64,000 nucleotides of DNA, from assembly GCA_963837345.1 (NCBI GenBank), contig CAWIMX010000001.1, positions 620,001 to 684,000 of the forward strand, given 5' to 3'. Positions 16,883 to 27,272 of this stretch are shown here, one piece after another. The first letter of the stretch is position 1; the number at the start of each line of letters is the position of its first letter. The DNA comes from CAWIMX01 sp963837345. GTDB taxonomy: Bacteria > Acidobacteriota > Vicinamibacteria > Vicinamibacterales > CAVVIG01. The translations under genes were made by a program, and so were the position numbers. Under the pieces are notes generated by a model. That model was given only the letters and a program-made list of their open reading frames with translations, had not been told where the DNA came from and did no database searches.

Positions 16883-19813
16883 TCAGAATCCGAACCGCGC
16901 CCCGATCTGCAGCTGGCGCGGGAAGCCGCCGCCGTAGAGCGAGGTCGGCACCAGGAAGCTCCCCGACCGCATGTCGCCGGTCGGATTGGTGAAGTTCGCC
17001 CGATTGGTCACGTTGAACACCTCGACGTAGATATCGACGGTGCGCTGATCGGATCCCGCCCGCGCCTTGTAGGCGAAACGCAGATCCACTTGCGCGAACC
17101 CGGGCCCGTAGGCGCCGTTGCGCCCGCCGGCGTTCTCCACCGTGATCGCGTTGTCGCCCTTGCCGCTGTAGGTGCCGGCCGGCACCGGGTCGACGAGGAT
17201 GCCGTTCTGGTCGACGTCGACGTTGCTATTGTAGATCGTGAACGGGCGCCCGCTGTCGATTCGGGCGATCACGCTGCCGGTCAGGCCCTTCACGCCCGGC
17301 ACTTCCACCAGGCCGCTCAACGACAGGGTGTGCCGGCGATCGTAGATCGTCGGCCCCTGGTTCAGTTCCAGATTGTTGTCGGCGAGCACCTGGAAGTTGT
17401 TCGTCGCCGTCGGCGTGCCGTCCGTGTTGCCGCGCGCGTGGCCGAGCGCGTACGACACGCGGCCGCTCCAATGGTTGGACAGGCGCTTCTGGAGCTGCAG
17501 GTTCAGGCCGTCGTACTGCGAGTCGCCCACGTACTGCACCGTGTACAGGTTGCTCGAGAACGGCGACAAGCCGAGCTGGCCGGCGACATCCATGAAGTCC
17601 ACGCGGGTAATCGGCGCCGTCCGGCTCGTGCTGGCGCGCACCGCCGGATTCAGGTCGTAACGGATCGGCATGTTATGGCCACGCATGTTCACGTAGTCGG
17701 CGGCAAACGACATCGTGGGTCCGAGCTGCCGCTCGTAGCCGATCGTGACCTCGTTCTGGTGCGGCAAAATCCGGCCGGGCGTGTCCAGATATACGGCACC
17801 CGTGTTCCGGTTGAGCGATCCCAGCGGGTAGGCCGCCGTGATCGCGTTCCGGTTCAGCACCGGTCCGTTGACGAGCATCGGGTCGGTCGGGAACTGCCCG
17901 TGGCTCGGCCCCGGATCGACGTTGTCGACCGGGAAGGTCGCCAGGAACGAGTCGGAGTAGACCGTGTTGGTCAGGTACGACTCGAACCGATCGATCCATT
18001 GCTTCTCGTAGAACATCCCGAAGCCGCCGCGCACGACGGCATTGCCGCCCATGTTGTATGCGAAGCCCAGGCGCGGCTGGATGTTGTTCGTGTCGATTGG
18101 ATAGGCGTTGGGATCCGAGAAGAACGGATTCCAGCGCTCCGACACCGGGGAAATGTACACGTCGTAGCGCACGCCCAGGTTCAGCGTGAGGTTGTCGCCG
18201 ACCAGCCACTTGTCCTGGCCGAACAGACCGATCGAATGCGTCTTGCTGATGACGACCGACTTGGCCGGGACGCGGACGATCAGCTGCTCGGGATACGTCG
18301 ACGGATTGGACGCGTCGAAATCCTGATCGCCGACGAAGTCGAACTGCCCGTTGGTGAACTTCTGATCCTCTCGATGGTGCTGGTCGAACGTGTACTGCGC
18401 CCCGAATTTCAGATCGTGGCTCCCGTGCCGGCTGGGCACGAACCAGTTGAACACTTCATCGAGCGCATACGTGTTCATGATGCGGAAATCCGCATACTGG
18501 TTGCCGGCCTGATCGTAGAAGCTCAGGTACTGCAGGGTCGGCGGCGCCTGCGTGTAGTCGTGGGTGTCCTGATAGAGCTTGCTTCCCCGATCGGGCTTCT
18601 CGTGGACGAACTGCACACGGGTGGTGTTCAGCTTTCTCCCGCCGAGAATCCAGTTGTACGTCCCGACCAGCGTCATGTCGTTGTCGCGCTCGATCGCCAG
18701 CGTGTCCTTCGTCCCGTTCCCGAGCACCTGATCGTAGTTGGGCTGGTGATCCCACAGGTACCGCACCGAGTAGTTGCGATTCGAATCCAGCTGATGGTCG
18801 AGCCGGCCCAGGTAGTTGTAGGAGTTGGTCTGCTGGACGGCCGTGAAGCTCTTGTCGGGACGCGAAGGATACACGCGGCTCCGGCCTTCGTTGAGTCCCA
18901 GCCGCTCGAAGCTCAGGAAGAAATGGACCTTGTCCTGGACGATGGGCCCACCGAGCGTCGCGCCCCACTGGCGCTTGTTCGTGTCGGGCTTCTCCAGATT
19001 CTGCTGCTCCACGAAGAAGTCCTTCGCCGTCATGGACGGGTTCGTGTAGTACCCGAACCCGCTGCCGTGCAGGCTGTTCGTGCCCTGCTTGGTCACGGCA
19101 TTGATCACGCCGGCGGTCGCGGTCCCGTATTCGGCGTCGAACTGGTTCGTCACGACCTGGAATTCCTGGATCGCTTCGAGCGCCGTGCGGGCCTGCGCCC
19201 CGGCGCTGCCGCCGCGCAGGTCGTCGTTGTTGCTGCCGCCATCCATCGTGAACACCACGCCGCTGCCACTCTGGCCGTTGATGTTCACGTTGTCCGACGA
19301 GGAATCGCTGGTCGGGTTGTACTGCACGCCCGGCAGCAGCGCGACATACCCGACGAAGTTGCGCGTCGCGGAGGGCAGGCCGGAGATTTCAGTCGCCGAC
19401 ACGTTGCCCCCGACCTGCGGCGACGTCAGATCCACCTGCGGCGCCTGGCCGGTGACCGTCACGTTCTCCTCGACGCCGCCCACCTGCATCGTCAGGTCGA
19501 GCTGTGCCGTGGTGCCGAGGCGAAGCTCGAGGTCGGCCCGGGTGAGCCGCCGGAAGCCTGCCAGCTCGGCCGTCACCCGGTACATCCCCGGCGTCAACCC
19601 GGGCACCGAGAACATGCCGTCGGAACCCGTCACCGTGTCGCGGAACGTGCCGGTGTCCTGGTTGGTCACGATGACCGACACCCCAGGCAGCACGGCTTTC
19701 TGTTCGTCGATCACCCGGCCGCGTATCGTCGCACCAGCCTGCTGGGCAGATGCGCCAGCGGCTGCGAGCAACCCGGACGCGACGACTCCCGCCAACAAGA
19801 CTTTTCGCAGCAT
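16883..19813 (-). CDS. TonB-dependent receptor (Oar-like) with carboxypeptidase-regulatory N-terminal domain
   Basis: 976 aa. ATG 19813 is preceded by GAAGGAG eight bases upstream; upstream in-frame codons run through the regulator gene and are not used. A signal peptide ends at ASA-QQ. The first domain is a CarboxypepD_reg fold (GATIRGRVIDEQKAVLPGVS), then a plug domain with 'GQSGSGVVFTMDGGSNND', then a large 22-strand-type barrel ending in the terminal aromatic motif QLQIGARFGF. It is an outer-membrane importer of large ligands, energised by TonB. It follows an LuxR-type two-component pair on the same strand and is followed by cytochrome-like and propeller genes. The ligand is unknown. Confidence 0.92.
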   Translation of the reverse strand: MLRKVLLAGVVASGLLAAAGASAQQAGATIRGRVIDEQKAVLPGVSVIVTNQDTGTFRDTVTGSDGMFSVPGLTPGMYRVTAELAGFRRLTRADLELRLGTTAQLDLTMQVGGVEENVTVTGQAPQVDLTSPQVGGNVSATEISGLPSATRNFVGYVALLPGVQYNPTSDSSSDNVNINGQSGSGVVFTMDGGSNNDDLRGGSAGAQARTALEAIQEFQVVTNQFDAEYGTATAGVINAVTKQGTNSLHGSGFGYYTNPSMTAKDFFVEQQNLEKPDTNKRQWGATLGGPIVQDKVHFFLSFERLGLNEGRSRVYPSRPDKSFTAVQQTNSYNYLGRLDHQLDSNRNYSVRYLWDHQPNYDQVLGNGTKDTLAIERDNDMTLVGTYNWILGGRKLNTTRVQFVHEKPDRGSKLYQDTHDYTQAPPTLQYLSFYDQAGNQYADFRIMNTYALDEVFNWFVPSRHGSHDLKFGAQYTFDQHHREDQKFTNGQFDFVGDQDFDASNPSTYPEQLIVRVPAKSVVISKTHSIGLFGQDKWLVGDNLTLNLGVRYDVYISPVSERWNPFFSDPNAYPIDTNNIQPRLGFAYNMGGNAVVRGGFGMFYEKQWIDRFESYLTNTVYSDSFLATFPVDNVDPGPSHGQFPTDPMLVNGPVLNRNAITAAYPLGSLNRNTGAVYLDTPGRILPHQNEVTIGYERQLGPTMSFAADYVNMRGHNMPIRYDLNPAVRASTSRTAPITRVDFMDVAGQLGLSPFSSNLYTVQYVGDSQYDGLNLQLQKRLSNHWSGRVSYALGHARGNTDGTPTATNNFQVLADNNLELNQGPTIYDRRHTLSLSGLVEVPGVKGLTGSVIARIDSGRPFTIYNSNVDVDQNGILVDPVPAGTYSGKGDNAITVENAGGRNGAYGPGFAQVDLRFAYKARAGSDQRTVDIYVEVFNVTNRANFTNPTGDMRSGSFLVPTSLYGGGFPRQLQIGARFGF

Positions 19814-19919
19814 CGAAGAAACTCCTTCCTCGTGCACGGCCGAGGCTGACAACCGAGGCGACTCTAGCAATCCGGTGAGACCCGCACATCCCTGAAAGCA
19901 GGCACCGCGAGGGTCGTGT

Positions 19920-20612
19920 CTACAGGTGGCGGGGGCCGGGGTCGCGCGTGATGTGGATGATGCCGCGGCGCAGGGCCACATCGACCGCTGCTGTCCGGTC
20001 CTGCACTTCCAGTTTCGCGAGGATGTTTTTGACGTGCGACTGCACCGTTTCTTCGCTGATGCCGCACGAGGCGGCAATCTCCTTGTTCCGCAGCCCCCGC
20101 CGTACGTGCTCCAACACCTCGACCTCGCGCGTGGTCAGGGCGGGATGGGCGGCGTGTTCGGCCAGGCGGGCCTTCACGTCGGCGCTGATTGGCGGGTGCC
20201 GCCCGGCGTGCACGGCGCGGACGACGGAAATGAGGTCTGTGAACGCCGTGTCCTTCAAGAGATACGTCGACGCCCCGGCCTGCAGCGCGCGGTAGACGTC
20301 CTCGTCGCCCTCGGCCATCGTCAGCACCACGACGCGCGCGAGGGGGTCGCGGGCGCGGATGGCGCGGATCGCCTCGACGCCGCTCATGGCCCCGAGCCAC
20401 AGGTCCATCAGCGTGACGTCGGGACGCAGCGCCTGGTAGCGCTCGACGGCTTCCTCGCCCGTGGCGGCCATCCCGACCACTTCCATGTCGCGCTGGCGCC
20501 CGATCACCTGCGCGATGCCTTCGCGCACGATGCGGTGGTCGTCGACGCAGAGCACCCGGATGCGGTTCGGGTCGTTCGCGGCCGCGATCGGCGGCGCGTC
20601 GGCGCTAGGCAT
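19920..20612 (-). CDS. NarL/LuxR-type response regulator
   Basis: 230 aa. The receiver domain shows the acidic pair in VLCVDDHRIVREG, the phospho-acceptor Asp in VTLMDLWL, the conserved Thr in VVLTMAEG, and Lys in YLLKDTA. The C-terminal LuxR helix-turn-helix is 'LTTREVEVLEHVRRGLRNKEIA...ETVQSHVKNILAKL'. Its start overlaps the last bases of the sensor kinase gene by 8 bp, so the pair is co-translated. The TonB-dependent receptor begins about 107 bp downstream on the same strand and is the obvious candidate target or operon member. Confidence 0.95.
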   Translation of the reverse strand: MPSADAPPIAAANDPNRIRVLCVDDHRIVREGIAQVIGRQRDMEVVGMAATGEEAVERYQALRPDVTLMDLWLGAMSGVEAIRAIRARDPLARVVVLTMAEGDEDVYRALQAGASTYLLKDTAFTDLISVVRAVHAGRHPPISADVKARLAEHAAHPALTTREVEVLEHVRRGLRNKEIAASCGISEETVQSHVKNILAKLEVQDRTAAVDVALRRGIIHITRDPGPRHL

Positions 20613-23530
20613 AGGGCACGCTGACCTCGACGCTGGTCCCTTCGCCCGTGGCGCTGCGCACCCAGAAGGCGCCGCGGACCTCCGCCGCGCGCTCCTTCAT
20701 GCCGGTCAGGCCGTAGTGGCCCTCGGCTTCCACCACACTCGACGGATCGAACCCGGATCCGTCGTCGGTCACACGCAGCAGCACCAGAGTCTCATCGTAT
20801 TCGAGCTCCATGCGGACTTCGCGGGCCCGGGCGTGGCGTACGGCGTTGGCAACGGCCTCGCGTCCGATTCTGACCAGCTGCTCGGTGGGACGATGGCCGC
20901 AGGTCCGGGGCGATCCGCGCCGCGCGAACTGGAAGCTCACGCCGGTGGTGGCGGTCATGTGCTCGCCGACGCCGCGCAGCGCCGATTCGAGATCGGGGGC
21001 CTCCGACTCGGGCGGCCGAAGGTTCCAGATCGACTGTCGGGCGTCGCGGATGTATTCGTTGATGTCGTTGCGCATCTGGACGAACCCGTCTCGCAGATGG
21101 GGCGCGGCGGCGGCGACGTCGGCGGCGACCGCGTCGCAGCGGAGGGCGACGCCGAAGAGGCCCTGCAGCAGCGTGTCGTGGATTTCTCGGCTCAGCCGCG
21201 CGCGCTCCCCGAGCAGCAGCGAGAACTGCCGCCGCACCTGCCGCAGCCGGAGCTGCCACGCCGACCACAACAGGAGCGCCAGGCTCACACCCAGCAGGAG
21301 CGCGAACCACGTCGTCTCGTAGAATGGCGGCTGAATCGTGAACTCCCACACGGCGCCCGGTTCCGCCCACGCGCCCTGGTCCGTATTGGCCACGACCACG
21401 AAGCGGTATCGGCGCGGCTCCAGGTTGGCGTAGTTCGCCTGGCGGCGAGAGCCCGCCTCCACCCATTGCGTGTCGACGCCATCCAGCCGGTAGCGGAACT
21501 TCGTGCGAAGGGGCGCCGTCAGGTTCAGCGCCGTGAAGTGGATCGAGATGGCGGTCGTGCGCGGCGGCAGGCGCACGTCGCCTCCGGCGGCGGCCCACTG
21601 ATCGTTCGCGGCAATGCCTTCGATGCGGACGGGCACGCGCACCCCCGCCCCGGTAAGCGCCTCCGGATCGACCACCGAGACGCCGCGGCTGCCGACGAAC
21701 CACAGGCGGCCGTCGGCGGCACGGGTCGCGCCCCGGTTGCCGTACCAGAACGGCGTGCCGGCGCTGCCGTCGGTACTTGTCGTACACCTGGAAATGCATC
21801 TGGTAGGAGGAGTCGGCGATCGCCTTGTCGAATTCCGATCGCTCGAGGCGGAGGATGCCGACGTCGGTACCCAGCCACAGGCGCCGTGCCTCGTCTTCGA
21901 CGATTGCCGTGACCGACGCGGCCGGCAGCCCGCCGGTGCTCCGCACCGTCTCGAACAGGCCGTTGGTGTAGCGCGTGAGCCCGCCGTTCGCGCCCAGCCA
22001 GAGCGTCCCGTCGTCGCCTTCGTAGATGGCGCGATAGGGTCCGCCGGCCAGGCCGCGGCGCACTTCCTCGAGCGCCCCGTCGGACCCGATCACGTCGAGG
22101 CCGCCTTCCGCGAGGGCGAGCCAGGTGCGGCCGGCGCGATCCGTGTGCATGGCCACGACCTGGCCGCTCGTGGGCGACACGGCCGACACGCCGGCCAGGG
22201 CCACGACGCCGTCCCGCCAGCGCAGCAGCCCCTGCTCGATGTCGTAGAGCCAGAGGCCGCCATGACGATCGGATGCGATGACGGCGATCTGGTGCGGCCG
22301 CGTGCCCCTGAGAGCCATCGGCGTCAGATGATTGGCCTCGAGGCGCAGCAGATCCCGACCCGTCGACAGCCACAGCGTGCCGCGCTCGTCGCGATGCATC
22401 GCCGACAACGTCGACTGGAGGGGAATCGCCGACCCGCGGCGGCTCGTGTCGTCTGGCGCGAAAGCGACCAGTTGATGCAGCGCGCCGACCCACACGCGCC
22501 CGTCGGGCGCGGCCTCGACGCCGCTCACGAGACCCAGATCGACGATGGGCGTGACCCGATGAGGCGTCAAGCGGTTGATGCCGTCGAGGGTGCCGGCCCA
22601 GATGTTCCCTTCGCGATCCTCGAAGAGCGCCTGCAGGCCTTCGCCGAGCAGCCCCGTCTGGCTGGTCGCCCGCTCGATGGCGGGCAGGCCCGCGTCGTCG
22701 CGGAAGCGCACGCGCCACAGGCCCTGGCCCCGCGTGCCAACCCACACGTTGCCCTGCGTGTCGCGCAGCAGGCGGGAACCGCGGCCGTCTTCGAATGCGT
22801 TCGCCGGCATCGCCCGGCCGCCGACGAGGCGGAAGCCCGTTTCCGAATCGGTGATCCAGAGCCGGCCGGCATCGTCCCTGGTGATGGAGCGGACGTACTC
22901 GGTGACGGTCTCGATGCGTCTGAACCGATCGGCCCCGCCGTCGAGGACGAAGACGCCGGTCTCGGTTCCGACCGTGACCGCGCCCTGCGGATCGGCGTAT
23001 GCGCTATAGACCGTCTCGTCGGGCAGGCCGGCGTTCCACTGCCGCCAGCCGCGGTCGCTGAACACATCGAGGCCGGCGTGCCGGGCCACCCAGACGCGAC
23101 CCGCCGCGTCCTCGACGATGCCGGTGACGGCACCGGCCACCGGGCCGTCGCCGCCGTCATTCAGCACTTCCCCGCGACGGATGCGGCTCACGCCGCCGGG
23201 ATCGCCGAAACCGACCCACAGGGTGCCGTCGCGCGCCACGGTCAGGGCGCGCACCGCGCGCTGCGGCAGCGGCGCCGAGCCCGGCGTCGGCGTCCAGCGG
23301 ACGAAGGTCAGGCCGTCGAAGCGGACCAGACCCTCGTCGGTGCCCAGCCACAGGTACCCGTCGGCGTCCTGCGCGATGGCCCACACGGCGCTCGCGGGCA
23401 GGCCGTCCTTGAGGCCCCATGAGGTGAGGCTGTAATCGGCGAGTACGTTCAGGAGGTTGGCGGCATCGGCGTCGATCGCCAGAGCCACGAGAAGGGCCGC
23501 CGAGCAGAGGACGGAACACCGTCGTTTCAC
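20605..23530 (-). CDS. Two-component sensor kinase with periplasmic reg_prop propeller and Y_Y_Y domain, interrupted by a 1-bp insertion
   Basis: GTG start at 23530 and an N-terminal signal or anchor (CSVLCSAALLVALAIDADA). About 600 residues of two-component regulator propeller blades follow, each with motifs like 'DGTLWLGT..GL.R'. The frame breaks at + strand 21772-21773: coding AAGTACCGACGG should be AAGTACGACGG. Repair gives KYDGSAGTPFWYGNRGAT, then the Y_Y_Y domain ('FRYRLDGVDTQW'), a transmembrane helix (WFALLLGVSLALLLW), a HisKA_3 box RLSREIHDTLLQGL with the phospho-His, and an ATPase domain with DDGSGFDPSS. Corrected length is 974 aa. Architecture as in Bacteroides-type hybrid sensors but without a fused receiver. 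Likely senses an extracytoplasmic ligand and controls the adjacent regulator. Confidence 0.87.
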
Positions 23531-23690
23531 GTCAACCCACCAGCACACGGGGCAACGAACAACGTCCGACTCGACGAGCGGGGCGAATCTTAGCACGGGG
23601 AGGTCGCCCCGCCCGCCCCTGATTTCAGTGATGGTGCAAGCCCGGCCGGGTTGTAGGATCGAGGACGTCCGTTCGGGCAAAGGGGGAGTG

Positions 23691-24026
23691 ATGAAGCACG
23701 CGGTTCTGTTTTTCATCGGCGTCGTCGCGCTCGTCGGCTGGCTCGGATCCGGCACCGGATCCGCCGCGGCACAAATGTGGACCGGATATGTGAGCGACAG
23801 TCAGTGCGGGGCGGACCACGGCGGCGAAGTGGATCCGCGCGAGTGCACGCTCAAGTGCGTCACCGCCGGCGACAAGTATGTGCTGGTCGTCGACTCGGGC
23901 ATGACGATCATGCCGATCGCCAACCAGGACTTTCCCTCGCTCCGCGAGTACGCCGGGCAGGAAGCCAAGGTGACGGGCGAGCTGAACGGCGACGCCATCG
24001 TGATCGCGAAGATCGACAAGCCCTGA
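23691..24026 (+). CDS. Small secreted protein (DUF5818-like)
   Basis: 111 aa. ATG 23691 has AGGGGGAG just upstream; the earlier in-frame codons have no such signal. A signal peptide (HAVLFFIGVVALVGWLGSGTGSAAA) is followed by a short domain starting 'MWTGYVSDSQCGADHG', with cysteines in 'DSQCGADH' and 'RECTLKCV', and ending 'GEL NGDAIVIAKIDKP' in an OB-like beta pattern. I recognise this as a common small periplasmic family in Acidobacteriota but know of no function. The TonB-dependent receptor starts 12 bp downstream and is probably co-transcribed. Confidence 0.75.
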   Translation: MKHAVLFFIGVVALVGWLGSGTGSAAAQMWTGYVSDSQCGADHGGEVDPRECTLKCVTAGDKYVLVVDSGMTIMPIANQDFPSLREYAGQEAKVTGELNGDAIVIAKIDKP

Positions 24027-24038
24027 GAGGTCCAGCGC

Positions 24039-27000
24039 ATGCGAGGAGGGCCGACCGCCGGCGTGCTCCTGGCGATCACGCTGCTCGCCGCATGGCCTTC
24101 TCCGGCGGCGGCTCAGACGAACACGGGAGAGATTTCCGGTGTCGTTCGTGACGCGCAGGGAGGCGTATTGCCCGGCGCGACGATCGTCGCCGAGCAGATC
24201 GAGAGCGGCACGCGCATCGAACGCGTCACCGACGACCGCGGGCGCTACCTGCTGCCCGCGCTTCGCGTCGGCACTTACCTCATCACCACCCGGTTGCCCG
24301 GATTCAGGCCCGTGGTGCGGCCGAGCGTCGAAGTGCAACTGGGACAGCAGCTTCATCTCGATATCCGCCTGGAGGTGGGCGGGATCACCGAAGCCGTCAC
24401 GGTGAGCGCCGGAGTCGCGCTGCTCCAGTCGGCGAACGCCGAGATCAGCGACGTGATCAACCACCAGCAGGTCGTGGAGATCCCGCTGAACGGGCGCGAC
24501 TTCCTGGCGCTGGCACAGCTGACGAGCGCGGTCGTGGTGCCGCCCGGCGGCACGCGCGGCGAAGCCCTCCAGCAGGCCGGGCCCCTCCCCAACGTCGGGG
24601 GGCAGCGGGCGGGCCACAACATCTATCTGCTCGACGGCGTCAAGGTCACCGACGAGCTGTTCAACAATCTCGTCATCAATCCGTCGGTGGATTCGATCGA
24701 GGAGTTCCGGATCCAGAAATCGCAGTACGCGGCTGAGTTCGGGGGCAAGGCGTCGGCGCTCATCAATGTCGCCACGCGGTCCGGCAGCAACGCGCTGCGC
24801 GGCAGCGCGTTCGGCTTCCTGCGCCACGACCGGCTCGACGCGCGCGGCCCCTTCGATCCCGCCGACGAGCCGGTGCCGCTCCTGCGCCAGCATCAGACGG
24901 GCGGTTCCGTCGGCGGCCCGCTGGTGCGCAACCGCACGTTCTACTTCGCGAGCTACGAAGGTCAGCGCACCCGCCGCGGCCGCACCCGCACGTTCTCCGT
25001 GCCGAGCGCCAGCGCACGGTCGGGTGATTTCGGCTCGCTCCAGATCGATCCCGGCCGCATCGATCCCCTCGCGGCCGCAATGCTGCAGTACGTGCCGCTG
25101 CCCGACCGCGCCGGCGAGACGCAGAACCTCGTGTCCGTCGAGGAGGAGGCGGGAGACGCTCACCAAGTGAGCGTCCGGCTCGATCACGAACTCGGATCGG
25201 CCGGCCAGCTGTTCGGCCGCTTCAGCACGTTCGACGCCCGCGACACGCAGCCGTTCGGGACGAGCACTCTGCAGGAAACGCTGGTGCCCGGCTTCGGCCG
25301 CCGTGTGACCACGTCGGCCCGAAACCTCGGCGTGAGCTACACGCGCGTCATCGGCAGTTCCATGGTGAACGAGCTGCGGTTCGGCTGGATGCGTGTCGCC
25401 GGCGGCCAGACCAACGTCAATCAGGGCGTCGACTTCGCCGCCGCGGTCGGCCTGCAGGGCGTGACGACGGATCCGAAGGACGCCGGCTTTCCCCAGATCT
25501 CGACGGGCGGGCTCTATTCGACATTCGGCGACCCGGCATCCACCGTCTACCGCGACAATCAGCACCTCGAGTTCTACGACAACGTGCTCGTCGATCGCGG
25601 CCGTCACCGCCTCAAGGTCGGCGGCTACTTCTTCCATCTGCGCTTCCGGCCCGACCAGCCCGACAACGCGCGGGGATCGTTCACCTATACCGGTCAATTC
25701 ACCGGCAACGCGTTCGCCGACTTCCTGCTGGGATACCCGACGTCGGCCGTCGTCGGGATCGGCGACGGCGCCGAAGACGCCCGCACGAACTGGGTGCACG
25801 CGTTCGCGCAGGACGACTGGCACGCCCGCGACAACCTGACGCTCAATCTCGGCCTGCGCTACGAGTACAACCAGCCCATGCGCGACGTGGACCACGCGCT
25901 CTCGTCGCTGGACCTGTCGATGCCGGGTGGCCGATTCGTCATCGCGAGCGACGAGAACGGGACGATCGCGCCGGAGGCCGAGGCCCTGCTGCCCCTGATC
26001 CCGATTTCCTACGTGACCTCGGCGGAGGCCGGGTGGGATCCCGGACTCCTGACGCGGAGTCGCGTGCGGCTCGCGCCGCGCACCGGCTTCGCGCTGGCGC
26101 TCGACGATGCGCGCGCGGTCGTGAGGGGCGGGTACGGACTCTTCCTGAATCAGTGGGCGTACAGCGTCCAGACGGCGCTGGCCCGCAACCTGCCCTTCTT
26201 CTTCACGAACGCGGTCGACGTGCCCGCCACGCAGGTTGTGCCCTCGTACGGCACGCGCGATATCCTGACCGCCGATCCGACCGGCGTGCCGGGCGCCAGC
26301 ATCATGGACCACGACTACTCGGTCGAGTACACCCAGACGTGGAGCGGCGGCATCCAGTACGAGCTGGTCCGGTCGACCATGGTCGAGGCGAGCTACATGG
26401 GATCGTGGACGCGCGGCGCCGACAACTCGACGGTCCGCAACGTGCCTGAGCCCGGCCCGGGATCGATCCAGGCGCGCCGTCCGATCCCGGCGCTCGGCGC
26501 CATCCGCGCCGTGCGGTTCGACGGCCGGTCCATCTATCACGGCCTGACGCTCGCGGTTGATCGCCCCTTGAGCCGCGGCTGGGCCTACCACGTCAGCTAC
26601 ACGCTGTCGTCTTCGACAGACGACGCATCGAGCCCTGGGCCGACCGAGGCCGAGACGAATCTGCCGCAGAACGTTCGGAACATCTTCGACGAGACGGGCG
26701 AGTGGGCGCACTCGAGCTTCGACCACCGCCACCAGTTCGTGGCGAGCGGCACGTACCTGCTGCCCGGCGGCTGGCGGGTGAGCCCCGTGTTCTCGGCCCA
26801 GTCAGGAGCGCCCTTCACCGTGAACCTCGGCGTGGATCGGGCGAACATCGGCGCGGGGCCCGCGCAACGGCCCGACCAGCTCGGCGATCCGAACCTCCCG
26901 GCAGGCGCGCGGAGCCCCGAGCGGTGGTTCGACACGGCGGCCTTCAGCCTGCCCGCTCCGTTCACGTTTGGCTCGGCGCCCCGTAACAGCGTCGTGGGGC

Positions 27001-27209
27001 CCGGCTATGCGAGTCTCGACCTGGGCGTGGCCAGGCTCTGGCGCATCGCCGGCGGGCGGCAGCTCGAGCTCCGCTGGGAAGCGTTCAACCTGCTCAACCG
27101 ATCGAACTTCGATCTCCCGAGCCGCCTCTTCGGCACGCCGAACTTCGGCCGGATCTTCAGCGCGAAGAGCCCGCGCGACATGCAGCTCGGGTTGAAGGTG
27201 AGCTTCTGA
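24039..27209 (+). CDS. TonB-dependent receptor (Oar-like), second copy
   Basis: 1056 aa with signal peptide ending SPAAA-QT. A CarboxypepD_reg domain (GEISGVVRDAQGGVLPGATIV), a plug with 'GGQRAGHNIYLLDGVKV', and a large barrel ending in MQLGLKVSF follow, with the aromatic C-terminal residue. It is only loosely similar to the receptor at 16883 and lacks that receptor's 'SNVDVDQNG' segment, so the two are probably not recent duplicates. Co-directional with the small secreted protein 12 bp upstream. Expected to import an unknown large substrate through the outer membrane. Confidence 0.92.
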   Translation: MRGGPTAGVLLAITLLAAWPSPAAAQTNTGEISGVVRDAQGGVLPGATIVAEQIESGTRIERVTDDRGRYLLPALRVGTYLITTRLPGFRPVVRPSVEVQLGQQLHLDIRLEVGGITEAVTVSAGVALLQSANAEISDVINHQQVVEIPLNGRDFLALAQLTSAVVVPPGGTRGEALQQAGPLPNVGGQRAGHNIYLLDGVKVTDELFNNLVINPSVDSIEEFRIQKSQYAAEFGGKASALINVATRSGSNALRGSAFGFLRHDRLDARGPFDPADEPVPLLRQHQTGGSVGGPLVRNRTFYFASYEGQRTRRGRTRTFSVPSASARSGDFGSLQIDPGRIDPLAAAMLQYVPLPDRAGETQNLVSVEEEAGDAHQVSVRLDHELGSAGQLFGRFSTFDARDTQPFGTSTLQETLVPGFGRRVTTSARNLGVSYTRVIGSSMVNELRFGWMRVAGGQTNVNQGVDFAAAVGLQGVTTDPKDAGFPQISTGGLYSTFGDPASTVYRDNQHLEFYDNVLVDRGRHRLKVGGYFFHLRFRPDQPDNARGSFTYTGQFTGNAFADFLLGYPTSAVVGIGDGAEDARTNWVHAFAQDDWHARDNLTLNLGLRYEYNQPMRDVDHALSSLDLSMPGGRFVIASDENGTIAPEAEALLPLIPISYVTSAEAGWDPGLLTRSRVRLAPRTGFALALDDARAVVRGGYGLFLNQWAYSVQTALARNLPFFFTNAVDVPATQVVPSYGTRDILTADPTGVPGASIMDHDYSVEYTQTWSGGIQYELVRSTMVEASYMGSWTRGADNSTVRNVPEPGPGSIQARRPIPALGAIRAVRFDGRSIYHGLTLAVDRPLSRGWAYHVSYTLSSSTDDASSPGPTEAETNLPQNVRNIFDETGEWAHSSFDHRHQFVASGTYLLPGGWRVSPVFSAQSGAPFTVNLGVDRANIGAGPAQRPDQLGDPNLPAGARSPERWFDTAAFSLPAPFTFGSAPRNSVVGPGYASLDLGVARLWRIAGGRQLELRWEAFNLLNRSNFDLPSRLFGTPNFGRIFSAKSPRDMQLGLKVSF

Positions 27210-27272
27210 CGACGGCCGTCATAGTAGGATTAGGAGCGTCAGGCCGCGGCCGGTGTCAGTGAAGGTGTCCCG

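Noticed and set aside
15770..19849. 1359-aa open frame on the + strand opposite the cytochrome and receptor genes
   Set aside because: Arg/His/Val-rich antisense shadow in high-G+C DNA; the - strand frames have clear families, signal peptides and ribosome-binding sites.
23457..23690. N-terminal extension of the small secreted protein
   Set aside because: It overlaps the kinase gene start, lacks a ribosome-binding site and would bury the signal peptide.
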